DNA of 64,000 nt from Rudanella sp031411995 (GTDB lineage: Bacteria; Bacteroidota; Bacteroidia; Cytophagales; Spirosomataceae): positions 1-64,000 of the forward strand of contig JANOCD010000048.1 in NCBI GenBank assembly GCA_031411995.1. The letters run 5' to 3'. Of this stretch, positions 49,906 through 58,103 are shown one piece after another. Position 1 is the stretch's first letter; the number at the start of each line of letters is the position of its first letter. The notes below the pieces were generated by a model, which was given only the letters and a program-made list of their open reading frames with translations, was not told the origin of the DNA and did no database searches. Both the position numbers and the translations under genes were made by a program.

Positions 49906-52236
49906 ATGAAGCATCTTTTTTTTCTCGGTACACTATTCTCCAGTTTCTGTGCAACTGCCCAGAACGCTACCCTCAAAGGTCAAATCAGTACATCGGACGG
50001 GCAACCCGCAGAGTTTGTCAATGTGGTGCTGAAAGGCACCAACCGGGGCACTACTGCCGATCAGACCGGGCAATATGCCCTCATGAATCTCAAAGCGGGT
50101 GATTACATCCTACAGGTCAGTTTTGTTGGATTAGAGAGCCAGAACAAACCCGTTACTGTTGCCGACGGGCAAACCGTAGAGGTGAACGTGACGCTTACTG
50201 CCGACAGCCGGCAATTGCAGGAGGTTGTCGTGGTGGCGAATCCGAGTAAGTATGTTGCTGATTACCCATCCATTTCGCTTCGGCTGAAAACACCCCTGTT
50301 AGAAATTCCTCAGAATATTCAGGTCGTGACGAAACAGATAATCCAGGATCAGCAAATTTTCGATATGCTGGAGGGCGTTACCCGCAATGTGAGTGGCGTA
50401 ACGCGGGCCGAGCACTGGGATAACTACGCTCAGATTAATATGCGCGGCTCCCGCATTGCTGCCTTTCGGAACGGTATGAACATTGAAATGCCGTTCGGCC
50501 CGCTTACGGAAGACATGAGCATGGTGGAGCGCATTGAGTTTGTGAAAGGACCGGCAGGGTTCATGCTTGCCAACGGCGAACCCAGCGGTTTTTACAATAT
50601 GGTAACCAAAAAACCAACGGGTATCACTAAGGGCGAAGCAGCCATAACCCTTGGTAGTTTCAACCTATACCGCTCGACGGTCGATCTGGACGGCGTACTC
50701 AGCAAAGACGGCAAACTGCTTTACCGCCTAAACCTGATGGGCCAATTGAAGGGATCGCACCGCAACTATGAGTTCAATAACCGGGCTTCGGTGGTGCCGG
50801 TACTTCGCTACCGCTTCAACGACCGAACCTCGGTCACGGCAGAATATACCTACCAGTATAGCCAAATGTCGATGATCGGCTCCAACTATGCCTTCTCGCA
50901 AACGGGATACGGCGACCTGCCCATCGACTTTACCACGGCGGAGCCGAATATGCAACCAACCCGAATAAACGACCATTCGCTGTTTCTGACCCTGAGCCAC
51001 GCGATCAATGACACCTGGAAATTTACGGGGCAGGTAGCCTACATGAAGTACAATCAGGTGGGGCAAAGCCTGTGGCCATCCGGTATTTCGGGCGACACGC
51101 TGAAACGGGGGGTAAGCATCTGGGATACGCAGGGAGCCAACAAATTAGGCCAGTTCTTTGTCAATGGTGAGGTCAGAACGGGTAGCGTCGGTCACCACAT
51201 TCTGGCCGGTATCGACATGGGTCAGAAAGAATACCTCGCCGACTGGAATCAGAGCGGTTCATTTCCGGGTCTGCTCCTAAGCAACCCGGTGTATGGGCTG
51301 GTGCCGGGCAGTGCCTACCCCCAGTATGACCGTAGCCTGAGCCTGCGGGAGCGGGGAGTCAATTACAATCAATCGTACACCGGGGTGTATGCGCAGGACG
51401 AAATTCACCTGCTGGCTAATCGGCTGAAGCTGACCGTGGCCGGGCGTTATACGACTTCGCAGGACGTAAATCCGTATTCCGGGGCGGTGAAAGCAAGCCG
51501 ATTCACGCCCCGATTGGGGTTCAATTACCTGCTGAACAAGCACACCAGTCTCTACGGAATTTATGATCAGGCATTTGTGCCGCAGGCTGGGGTCGACTTC
51601 TCGGGTAACAGCTTTAAGCCCGTTACGGGAACCAACAACGAGATTGGGCTGAAAAAAGAGTGGCTGGGGGGACTGTGGACATCGACCCTGTCGGCGTATC
51701 GAATCACGAAAAACAATGTGCTGACTGCCGACCCCAATCATCAGAATTTCTCGATTCAGTTGGGGCAAACCCAGACTCAGGGTATCGAAATGGACCTTCG
51801 GGGGCAGGTTGCCCATGATCTGGACCTGACGCTTAACTATGCCTATACCGACTCGAAAGTGACCAAAGACACCAACCCCGAAAATGTAGGCGTAGCCGTT
51901 CCCGGCTCCACACGGCACATTGCCAATGCGTGGCTGTCCTATAAAGCCAGCCAGGGTAGGCTGCGCGGCTGGGGGGTGTCGCTGGGCGGGCAATACCAAG
52001 AAGGTCGTTCGTCGTGGTATGTATTCGATGGAACGAGCCAGGCTATGAAACAATATGTCCGGTTAGACGGAGCCGTATCGTATCAGGCCAACCGATTCTC
52101 GATAGCTCTCAATGTCAATAACATCCTCAACAGCTATCTATACGTTGGCGGTGCCTACTACAACTGGGGTAGTTTTTATTTCTGGCAGACCGAACCCCCG
52201 CGCAATACCCGGCTGACGGTGGCGTACCGATTCTAG
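49906..52236 (+). CDS. TonB-dependent siderophore receptor with CarboxypepD_reg-like domain
   Basis: 776 aa from ATG 49906 (MKHLFFLGTLFSSFCATAQN, signal peptide). CarboxypepD_reg-like domain (about 22-105: LKGQISTSDGQPAEFVNVVL, GQYALMNLKAGDYILQVSFVG), plug domain (about 125-225: IPQNIQVVTKQIIQDQ, FDMLEGVTRNVSGVTRAEHWD, RGSRIAAFRNGMN, VKGPAGFMLANGEPSGFYN) and a 22-strand-type barrel ending NTRLTVAYRF with the terminal Phe. The plug motifs match FhuA/FpvA-type ferrisiderophore receptors, not SusC. Together with the PepSY protein 27 bp downstream this is an iron-siderophore uptake unit. The exact siderophore is not predictable. Confidence 0.95.
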   Translation: MKHLFFLGTLFSSFCATAQNATLKGQISTSDGQPAEFVNVVLKGTNRGTTADQTGQYALMNLKAGDYILQVSFVGLESQNKPVTVADGQTVEVNVTLTADSRQLQEVVVVANPSKYVADYPSISLRLKTPLLEIPQNIQVVTKQIIQDQQIFDMLEGVTRNVSGVTRAEHWDNYAQINMRGSRIAAFRNGMNIEMPFGPLTEDMSMVERIEFVKGPAGFMLANGEPSGFYNMVTKKPTGITKGEAAITLGSFNLYRSTVDLDGVLSKDGKLLYRLNLMGQLKGSHRNYEFNNRASVVPVLRYRFNDRTSVTAEYTYQYSQMSMIGSNYAFSQTGYGDLPIDFTTAEPNMQPTRINDHSLFLTLSHAINDTWKFTGQVAYMKYNQVGQSLWPSGISGDTLKRGVSIWDTQGANKLGQFFVNGEVRTGSVGHHILAGIDMGQKEYLADWNQSGSFPGLLLSNPVYGLVPGSAYPQYDRSLSLRERGVNYNQSYTGVYAQDEIHLLANRLKLTVAGRYTTSQDVNPYSGAVKASRFTPRLGFNYLLNKHTSLYGIYDQAFVPQAGVDFSGNSFKPVTGTNNEIGLKKEWLGGLWTSTLSAYRITKNNVLTADPNHQNFSIQLGQTQTQGIEMDLRGQVAHDLDLTLNYAYTDSKVTKDTNPENVGVAVPGSTRHIANAWLSYKASQGRLRGWGVSLGGQYQEGRSSWYVFDGTSQAMKQYVRLDGAVSYQANRFSIALNVNNILNSYLYVGGAYYNWGSFYFWQTEPPRNTRLTVAYRF

Positions 52237-52263
52237 GCAGAACCCATCAATCTCAATACAGGC

Positions 52264-53442
52264 ATGACTGTCAAAAAAATCATCCATGCAGCACATCTCT
52301 GGCTCGGACTTGCGTCGGGGCTGGTGGTGTTCATCATCAGCATAACGGGTTGTCTGTATGCCTTTCAGGAAGAAATCCAGAACGTAACGCAGCCATTTCG
52401 GTACGTTGAATCGCGGCAGGCCCCGCTCCTACCCCCGTCGACGTTACAGGCAATTGCCACGGCTCAGTTGCCGGGAAAGCATCTTCACGCGGTGTTATAT
52501 GGCGGGCCAACAAAAGCGGCTCAGGCGATCTTTTTTCAGTTCGATCCGGCCTATTATTATTTAGTGTACCTGAATCCATACTCGGGTAAGGTGCTGGAAG
52601 TGAAGGATATGGACCGTGATGTTTTTCGAATTGTTCTCAACGGCCATTTCTATCTGTGGTTGCCTCCGGCAATTGGTCAGCCGCTGGTAGCCACAACCAC
52701 CTTGATTTTTGTATTCATGCTTATTTCGGGAATCATTTTGTGGTGGCCCCGCAACAAAGCGGCTGCCCGGCAACGGTTTTGGGTACGGTGGAAAGAAGGC
52801 GTGCGATGGAAACGAAAGAACTACGATTTGCATACCGTACTGGGGTTCTATTCGTCGTGGGTGGTGATTGTGCTAGCCTTAACGGGCTTAGTGTGGGGCT
52901 TCCAGTGGTTTTCCAAGTCTGTTTATTGGCTGGCGGGTGGCTCCAAATCCACGGTGTTTCAGGAAGCTGTTTCCAACGCGACTCAGAAGCCACTCGTTAA
53001 GGCACAAACCCCGGCCATCGACCGAATCTGGCACCGAATGCTGGCAGAAAACCCCACCGCCAAAACAATAGAGGTACACATTCCCGAAACGAACACGGCC
53101 TCCATTGCGGTGAATATCAACAGCGAAGAAGGCACCTTCTGGAAAATTGATTACCGCTATTTCGATCAATATTCGCTCAGAGAACTGCCCGTTGGCCATA
53201 TCTATGGTCGTATTGAGGAGGCCAAATTCGCCGATAAACTCCTCCGCATGAACTACGATATTCATGTGGGAGCCATCTGGGGATTACCGGGCAAAATTCT
53301 CGCCTTTTGCATTAGCCTGATGGCTGCCAGTTTACCCATAACGGGTTTCCTGATTTGGTGGGGTCGCCGGAAAAAGGCAAAGCGCGTTGGCTCAACACGG
53401 ATTATGGCCAGTCCCTCAACCGTTCACCAGAATCAATCCTAA
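52264..53442 (+). CDS. PepSY-associated membrane protein (PiuB-like, iron-siderophore reductase type)
   Basis: 392 aa. PepSY_TM layout: IIHAAHLWLGLASGLVVFII (helix 1 with conserved His), SITGCLYAFQEEIQ, SGIILWWPRNK, NYDLHTVLGFYSSWVVIVLALTGLVWGF, MNYDIHVGAIWGLPGKILAFCISLMAASLPITGFLIWWGRRKK. The conserved His residues of helices 1, 4 and 5 could carry heme. Known: such proteins pair with TonB siderophore receptors and are proposed to reduce or process the ferric complex in the periplasm. Ends three bases from a convergent gene. Confidence 0.92.
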   Translation: MTVKKIIHAAHLWLGLASGLVVFIISITGCLYAFQEEIQNVTQPFRYVESRQAPLLPPSTLQAIATAQLPGKHLHAVLYGGPTKAAQAIFFQFDPAYYYLVYLNPYSGKVLEVKDMDRDVFRIVLNGHFYLWLPPAIGQPLVATTTLIFVFMLISGIILWWPRNKAAARQRFWVRWKEGVRWKRKNYDLHTVLGFYSSWVVIVLALTGLVWGFQWFSKSVYWLAGGSKSTVFQEAVSNATQKPLVKAQTPAIDRIWHRMLAENPTAKTIEVHIPETNTASIAVNINSEEGTFWKIDYRYFDQYSLRELPVGHIYGRIEEAKFADKLLRMNYDIHVGAIWGLPGKILAFCISLMAASLPITGFLIWWGRRKKAKRVGSTRIMASPSTVHQNQS

Positions 53443-53445
53443 TCC

Positions 53446-54516
53446 TCAGTCCGATTTCACATTCTCAAACTTCTCGTGCATTTCTTCGATATCCTCTTCC
53501 TCGGGTTGTGGAATATCGTCGGCCCGCTCAGGGTCGGGGGTGTAGGTTAATGACACCAGGATCGGGAAATGATCGGAGCCACAGTTTGGCAAGCGTTTAA
53601 TGCCGTTCAGAGCGAAGTGATGCGACACAAATACATGGTCTAGCGGCCACCGCAGAAAAAAGTAATGCGCATGGAAGGTGCTGAACAGCCCCCGCCCGAT
53701 TCGGGGGTCGAGCAAACCACTGATCCGACTGAAAAGCCGCGTCGTGTGCGACCAGGCTACGTCGTTCAGGTCCCCGGCCACAATCACCGGCCCTTTTTGC
53801 TGGCGTGCTTCGCGGCCAACCAGCAATAGTTCGGCATCGCGTTCGGTGGAGCGGATATTTTCGGTTGGGCTGGGGGGAGTGGGATGAACGCCATAGAAAT
53901 TGATCCATTGGCCCGATGCTAGCTGCAATTGCGTGGTGATGGATGGGATCCCATCCTGAATACGATAGTGAACGCGAGTCTGTCGCGTAGGAAACCGCGA
54001 ATAAAACAACATACCATACGTGTTCTCAAGCGGAATCAATTTCTGGTGGGGATAATCGTCGTCGATGTCCTCTAAGGCTTTTCGCCAAGTTTCGTTGCCT
54101 TCCAGCACCAGCAACACGTCAGGTTTGTGTTTCTTCACCAGCATACACACATCGGGGCATTGGGTGTTTTCCATAAACACATTGGCAATCAACAGCCGAA
54201 TGGTATTGTCAGTCGATTTGTCGTTTTTCTTACTTCTCGGCACCTGCACCCGATGGAAATAGGTATACGGGTACATTAGCCAGGCCTGATAAGACAAAGC
54301 GGCTACCAGCAAGCCTGGGGCAATAACCTGTGGCCAGCCAAAGTTGTGCGAAACAATTACCCAGGCCACCAGCCCCGTTGAAGCCAGCACCATCAATTGA
54401 AAGTGAGGAAAATCCCACATCCGAATCCACCAATAATCAATTCGTAGCAAACCAATGAATGAAACCGTGGCAATGAACAGGGCGAAGCCCAGAAAGAACA
54501 AATCAGTAGAAGTCAT
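53446..54516 (-). CDS. Endonuclease/exonuclease/phosphatase-family membrane protein
   Basis: 356 aa. About three N-terminal membrane helices (4-25, 39-57, 62-80), then the EEP fold: LLIANVFMENT (first metal Asn), DVLLVLEGNETW (Glu), INFYGVHPTPPSP (His), GPVIVAGDLNDVAWS (Asp-Asn) and SDHFPILVSLTY (Asp-His). The catalytic face is predicted to lie outside the inner membrane; nuclease or sphingomyelinase/phosphatase activity cannot be separated. The C-terminal tail is acidic (PQPEEEDIEEMHEKF). Confidence 0.9.
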   Translation of the reverse strand: MTSTDLFFLGFALFIATVSFIGLLRIDYWWIRMWDFPHFQLMVLASTGLVAWVIVSHNFGWPQVIAPGLLVAALSYQAWLMYPYTYFHRVQVPRSKKNDKSTDNTIRLLIANVFMENTQCPDVCMLVKKHKPDVLLVLEGNETWRKALEDIDDDYPHQKLIPLENTYGMLFYSRFPTRQTRVHYRIQDGIPSITTQLQLASGQWINFYGVHPTPPSPTENIRSTERDAELLLVGREARQQKGPVIVAGDLNDVAWSHTTRLFSRISGLLDPRIGRGLFSTFHAHYFFLRWPLDHVFVSHHFALNGIKRLPNCGSDHFPILVSLTYTPDPERADDIPQPEEEDIEEMHEKFENVKSD

Positions 54517-54822
54517 TGATCAGGTTGAAAAGGATGGCACGATAATACCGGATTAATCATATAGACTGAATTGCATTGAAATAGTTTTGATGTTCTCTTT
54601 TTTGGGCAGGCCAGAGCAAATTAGTTGGAGACCTCTGTTGCAACTTGAGGAATTATGCGGTGTAACTGTGGAAATTCGTTCCCATAGCAATACTATACTA
54701 ATTAACTGCTATCTATTCGATCCTGTTGATAGTGAGTATTTTACGGGAATTTATCAAAGCTGGTACGTTTTTTTCTTGGTTATAGGATGTCTGAGTAACA
54801 CACGCAACCACAGACAGAAGCG
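54517..54822. other. 306-bp spacer upstream of the YtxH genes
   Basis: A 79-codon frame (54587-54826) overlaps the YtxH start and has no recognisable features, so it is not called. TGGCACGATAAT at 54535-54546 repeats the 12-mer at 46216-46227. No clear TAnnTTTG was found. Confidence 0.4.
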
Positions 54823-55074
54823 ATGAAATCATTACCAGGAATTTTGATAGGGTTAGCTGCCGGCGTTGTGCTGGGCATGCTCGTGGCACCGGAGAAAGGT
54901 AAATCGACCCGGAAGCGTATTTCTAACGAAACTGATTCCTTTTTTAAGGATTTACAGGATCAGCTACAATCGGGCATCGACAACATCAAAACCCAGTACA
55001 ACGATTTTGTAGAGACTTCGGCATCCCGCACAAAAGATGCCATTGGTCAGGCTGAACGCCGGGCCAAGCGTTAA
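54823..55074 (+). CDS. YtxH-domain small membrane protein
   Basis: 83 aa. The N-terminal helix LPGILIGLAAGVVLGMLVAPEKGKSTRKRI is the classic YtxH start (Gly-rich membrane segment followed by AP.KG..TR), then a charged amphipathic helix rich in Asp/Gln/Lys. Known as general-stress and envelope-associated proteins; function unresolved. Forms an operon with a second YtxH gene 45 bp on. Confidence 0.9.
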   Translation: MKSLPGILIGLAAGVVLGMLVAPEKGKSTRKRISNETDSFFKDLQDQLQSGIDNIKTQYNDFVETSASRTKDAIGQAERRAKR

Positions 55075-55119
55075 TCGAACACCAATAAATTAGTTAACAA
55101 CCTTAAAATAACCAACACT

Positions 55120-55536
55120 ATGCGTAGCACACGTGATTTTCTGACAGGTGTATTGACGGGCGTTGCCATTGGCATACTGACAGCCCCACGGAGCGGAAAA
55201 GAAACCCGCGATAAATTGAAAGAAGAAGCCGACAAGCGCACTGGCGATTTGAAAGACCAGTGGGGTAAAGGCGTTGACCAGGTGAAGCAGGGCTATGAGC
55301 AGGCTAAAACGCAGGTGAACCAATATGCTGACAAAGCAAAAGAGCAGGTGAACCAATACGCCGACAAAGCGAAGCAGCAATACAACGATCTGCGGTCGAA
55401 GGCTGAAATAGAGGCTGACAAACTGGAAGCCGATAAGCAGCAGACGAAATCGCAGTATAACGATAAAGTTGATCAGTTGGCCGACAAAACCGAATCGGGT
55501 GTAAACTCAGCTCGTGAGTCGTTAAAGGTGAACTAA
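55120..55536 (+). CDS. YtxH-domain protein with repeated coiled-coil/apolipophorin-like tail
   Basis: 138 aa. The same YtxH start (FLTGVLTGVAIGILTAPRSGKETRDKLK) is followed by a long hydrophilic helix with an 11-residue-type internal repeat (QVNQYADKAKE, QVNQYADKAKQ). The periodic Ala/Asp/Lys pattern is like LEA/YtxH desiccation- and osmotic-stress proteins. Paralogue of the gene before it. Terminated at 55581-55608. Confidence 0.88.
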   Translation: MRSTRDFLTGVLTGVAIGILTAPRSGKETRDKLKEEADKRTGDLKDQWGKGVDQVKQGYEQAKTQVNQYADKAKEQVNQYADKAKQQYNDLRSKAEIEADKLEADKQQTKSQYNDKVDQLADKTESGVNSARESLKVN

Positions 55537-55580
55537 AAAGTGCAGTCAGTTTTCTGATTTACTCAACATTATGGAAAGTG

Positions 55581-55608
55581 AAAACCCGGCCAATTGGTCG
55601 GGTTTTTT
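55581..55608 (+). terminator. Terminator of the YtxH operon
   Basis: AAAACCCGGCC (55581-55591), loop AATT, GGTCGGGTTTT (55596-55606) with one G-T pair, ending in a T run to about 55609. It lies 45 nt after the second YtxH stop. Confidence 0.9.
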
Positions 55609-55723
55609 TGTGTCTTTTCCACCAGATTCTCGTCTATACATCAATTTAATAGGCTTTTAACTAGTGTTTAAGAGCCGTTTAATTGACATCCTACAACTTT
55701 GTGATACCAAACGCCTAGAGAGC

Positions 55724-55822
55724 ATGTCTTCTTTACGAACAAACAATTTTGAACCCGATTCAGTACTGCGCATTTTGGCTTTACTGACTATGTTGCTCAT
55801 TGCCTATTTTGCCCAAAATTGA
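55724..55822 (+). CDS. Small single-helix membrane peptide, 32 aa
   Basis: ATG at 55724 to TGA at 55820-55822: MSSLRTNNFEPDSVLRILAL, then LTMLLIAYFAQN. One hydrophobic helix (residues 16-30) after a polar start, in a cluster of small stress genes. CAACTTTG (55695-55702) 22 bp upstream is one base from TAnnTTTG. Too short for a confident family match. Confidence 0.4.
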   Translation: MSSLRTNNFEPDSVLRILALLTMLLIAYFAQN

Positions 55823-55879
55823 TCAGAGCCCTACCGGCCTATCCTTCTACCAACCCCTTGTGAACAGTACCCCATTGAG

Positions 55880-56017
55880 ATGAGAAAACTATACACGACA
55901 CCACCTTGCTTTTTGCGCCCTAAAATTCGCGATGTTTTTGGTTTCACCACCATCACTACACCGGGTAACTCCTTTGCGTTTGTGATGCCCCGGCGATCGA
56001 AACGGGCAACAGCATAA
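55880..56017 (+). CDS. Possible small basic peptide, 45 aa
   Basis: ATG 55880 to TAA 56015-56017, product MRKLYTTPPCFLRPKIRDVF... ending MPRRSKRATA. Basic, no membrane segment, no family recognised; it is followed at once by a hairpin (56044-56074). Coding status is doubtful. Confidence 0.2.
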   Translation: MRKLYTTPPCFLRPKIRDVFGFTTITTPGNSFAFVMPRRSKRATA

Positions 56018-56043
56018 AATTTTGCGATTGGGCTATAAACAAG

Positions 56044-56074
56044 AAAACCTGCCTCCAGAGGAAGCAGGCTTTCC
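56044..56074. terminator. Hairpin between convergent small genes
   Basis: CCTGCCTCC and GGAAGCAGG pair with one mismatch, flanked by AAAA on the left and CTTT on the right, so it can terminate both ways. It ends 15 bp before the stop of the PA2169-like gene. Confidence 0.6.
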
Positions 56075-56088
56075 AATCCCACCATTCA

Positions 56089-56544
56089 CTACACTACCAA
56101 GGCTAGTCGAGCCATCGAAGCATGAGCTGTTTCGATGCTCTGTTTTTGCCGCAACAGCAACTCACGGGTGCTGGCGACTAAGTCTGTTTGTTGCAACACG
56201 TTGTTGTAATCAGTGAGGGCTTCCTGATCGCCCCGTTGACACTCCTGCACGGTTGCTTTATCATCGTCACTCGAAAAACTCGATTTGATATTGATCCAGG
56301 CGCGGTGAAGATCCGAAAGCAGGCTTGTACCGCCATCAGGCTCACCTCCTAACGTCCTGATTTCGCGGTCAAGTTCCATCCCAAACTCAGCGCGTTGCCG
56401 CGATTGGGCCAGGAACATACTCTTCAATTCCGCATCTTTCGCATTCTCTGCTGCTTCCTGATACCCTTCTTCTGCATCATGGCTACGGGTCAGTAGCTTA
56501 TTCAGTGCGTCGAGAATTTCTTCTCTTGTTTGTTTAACGTTCAT
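56089..56544 (-). CDS. PA2169-family four-helix-bundle protein (DUF2383)
   Basis: 151 aa from ATG 56544 (MNVKQTREEIL). Helical throughout: ALNKLLTRSHDAEEGYQEAA, ELKSMFLAQSRQRAEFGMEL, TLGGEPDGGTSLLSDLHRAW, ALTDYNNVLQQTDLVASTRE. This is the PA2169/DUF2383 family, ferritin-like in fold and often stress-induced in Bacteroidota; no complete metal site is evident. Neighbours are other small stress genes. Confidence 0.9.
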   Translation of the reverse strand: MNVKQTREEILDALNKLLTRSHDAEEGYQEAAENAKDAELKSMFLAQSRQRAEFGMELDREIRTLGGEPDGGTSLLSDLHRAWINIKSSFSSDDDKATVQECQRGDQEALTDYNNVLQQTDLVASTRELLLRQKQSIETAHASMARLALVV

Positions 56545-56629
56545 AATGTTGAGTTGTTGGTATTTACTTAAAGCTAAAAAACTCACTTTTTGTTTGGATC
56601 ATACCCCAATTTTTTAGCGAGTACTCCGA

Positions 56630-56767
56630 TCACTTCTTTTGACCCACAGCTTTCGACTCGTCACTTTTGAGCCACTTTTCAATCTGTGTTGCCGACATGT
56701 TAACAAGACTTTTAAAGGCTTCTTTTACTTCTTTGCGTTCTGCCTTATCAGTTGTGCTTGTTGCCAT
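56630..56767 (-). CDS. Small DUF3140-like protein, possibly frameshifted
   Basis: 45 aa from ATG 56767 to TGA 56630: MATSTTDKAERKEVKEAFKS, LVNMSATQIEKWLKSDESKA, VGQKK. The middle block (LVNM...EKWL..DESK.VGQ) resembles the start of DUF3140-type proteins, which are longer. A shift at the GGG just before the end would continue in another frame as SKEVIGVLAKKLGYDPNKK to a stop at 56583, giving about 61 aa. Either the short form is real or a base is missing. Confidence 0.5.
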   Translation of the reverse strand: MATSTTDKAERKEVKEAFKSLVNMSATQIEKWLKSDESKAVGQKK

Positions 56768-56779
56768 CTTATTTAACGG

Positions 56780-56992
56780 TTATTTCGTGGTCACTTCACT
56801 CGCCGATTTCACGATCTTTTTCTTGCCCTGACTCAGCACAAGAGCTGGTTCTTTTGCCGAACCTTTTCGTTTCACGGTTGCCCCTTGAACAGTTCTGGTC
56901 ACGTCTTCTTTGTGAACTTCAGAAACTGTACCCTCGGCTTTGTGTCCGGCGTAGTTCCATTCGACCTTGTCGCCTTTTTTTACCGTCGCCAT
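56780..56992 (-). CDS. DUF2945 (HVA1 TUDOR-like) small protein
   Basis: 70 aa from ATG 56992 (MATVKKGDKVEWNYAGHKAE); an ATG at 57001 would add three residues. GDKVEWNY.G...GTV.EVH, KRKGSAKEPALVLSQGKKKIVKSASEV is the whole DUF2945 pattern, a TUDOR-like barrel of unknown partner. 12 bp separate it from the DUF3140-like gene on the same strand. Confidence 0.9.
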   Translation of the reverse strand: MATVKKGDKVEWNYAGHKAEGTVSEVHKEDVTRTVQGATVKRKGSAKEPALVLSQGKKKIVKSASEVTTK

Positions 56993-57064
56993 ACGTTTCA
57001 TGAAAAATGATAATTGAGTAATGGAGGCAACTGATTACCCGACTTACCCAATTACCGGGTTAAC

Positions 57065-57775
57065 TTATTCGATGTTGCCGTTTTTGGCATCGCGTTTCAT
57101 CTTATCGTTTGCGAAAACAGCAATGTCAACCCGACGGTTTTTCTGACGGCCAGATTCACTGTCGTTATCAGCAATGGGTTGTGATTCTCCGTAACCCTTT
57201 TCGTCAAGCCGACCACTGCGTACACCTTGTGTTTTCAGGAATTCAGCTACTGCATCGGCGCGTTGGCGCGACAAACGCAGGTTTAAATCATCGGATCCAG
57301 TTGCATCGGCATGCCCTTCGACAACAATGTCGGTATCCTCATATTTTTTGAGCGTTTGTGCAAACTCGGTTAGGTCGCGCCGGGTTTGTGGCTTCAGGTC
57401 ATACTTATTCACGTCGAACAGAATATCGGAGCCGAACGTGATTTTAATACCTTCGCCAACACGCTCTACGGTCGCATTGGGCAACTCACGCTTCATTTCT
57501 TCAGCAGCTTTGTCCATACGGCGACCAATTACTGCACCAGCAGCACCACCCACTGTAGCTCCCAAAATAGCACCCAATACCGTATTACCCGACCGACGAC
57601 CAATTACGCCACCAACGGCAGCTCCACCAGCAGCACCGATAGCTGCGCCCCGCTGGGTCTTGTTTGTGTTACGTTTTACCGACTTGCAACTCATCAGGAC
57701 ATCGCCTGATAAAAGCGTCACGGCAAGGGCCATCGTAGCCATTCGCTTGCCGGAAATTTGATTGTTCCAGTTCAT
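57065..57775 (-). CDS. OmpA-family lipoprotein with glycine zipper
   Basis: 236 aa from ATG 57775 (MNWNNQISGKRMATMALAVT). Lipoprotein signal with lipobox LMSC. Residues about 45-90 form a glycine-zipper segment (RGAAIGAAGGAAVGGVIGRR, GAILGATVGGAAGAVIGRRM). The C-terminal OmpA domain (about 120-225: LFDVNKYDLKPQTRRDLTEF, VVEGHADATGSDDLNLRLSR, QRADAVAEFLKTQGV, KNRRVDI) binds peptidoglycan. Role: anchors the outer membrane to the cell wall. Last gene of the stress/envelope cluster. Confidence 0.94.
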   Translation of the reverse strand: MNWNNQISGKRMATMALAVTLLSGDVLMSCKSVKRNTNKTQRGAAIGAAGGAAVGGVIGRRSGNTVLGAILGATVGGAAGAVIGRRMDKAAEEMKRELPNATVERVGEGIKITFGSDILFDVNKYDLKPQTRRDLTEFAQTLKKYEDTDIVVEGHADATGSDDLNLRLSRQRADAVAEFLKTQGVRSGRLDEKGYGESQPIADNDSESGRQKNRRVDIAVFANDKMKRDAKNGNIE

Positions 57776-58103
57776 AATCTTGTGGGATGTTTGGTTAATC
57801 AATAGCCAAAAGTTGTACCAGCTAAGTCGTTAATCTTCGGGCGTTTGCGTTTCAATACCGTTAATTAATTAACTGACAGTTAGTTACACTTTGTCTATTT
57901 GATTAAAAGACTATTCAATGGTTTAGATCAAGAAGCTACTAAGTTCGTCAGTAGTGAACGGGCTTTCCTCATAACTGTGGAACGGACTCTACGACACAGA
58001 AGCAAATTACAATGACCGGGAACGCGAAACGTTTTGATTTAACCGGACGTTATTTTTACATTGACCGGGTTTATTTCTCCTGATTCTCGATAGCTCCCTA
58101 GAC
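57776..58103. other. 328-bp divergent spacer
   Basis: Between the OmpA-lipoprotein gene (leftward) and the alpha/beta-hydrolase gene (rightward). It contains TTAATTAATTAA and an AACTTTTG element on the minus strand (one base from TAnnTTTG). No gene or RNA was recognised. Confidence 0.4.

Noticed and set aside
54587..54826. 79-codon + strand frame before the first YtxH gene
   Set aside because: No recognisable motif; overlaps the YtxH start; probably the leader region.
55831..56085. 84-codon minus-strand frame
   Set aside because: Spans the hairpin between convergent genes and has no family match.
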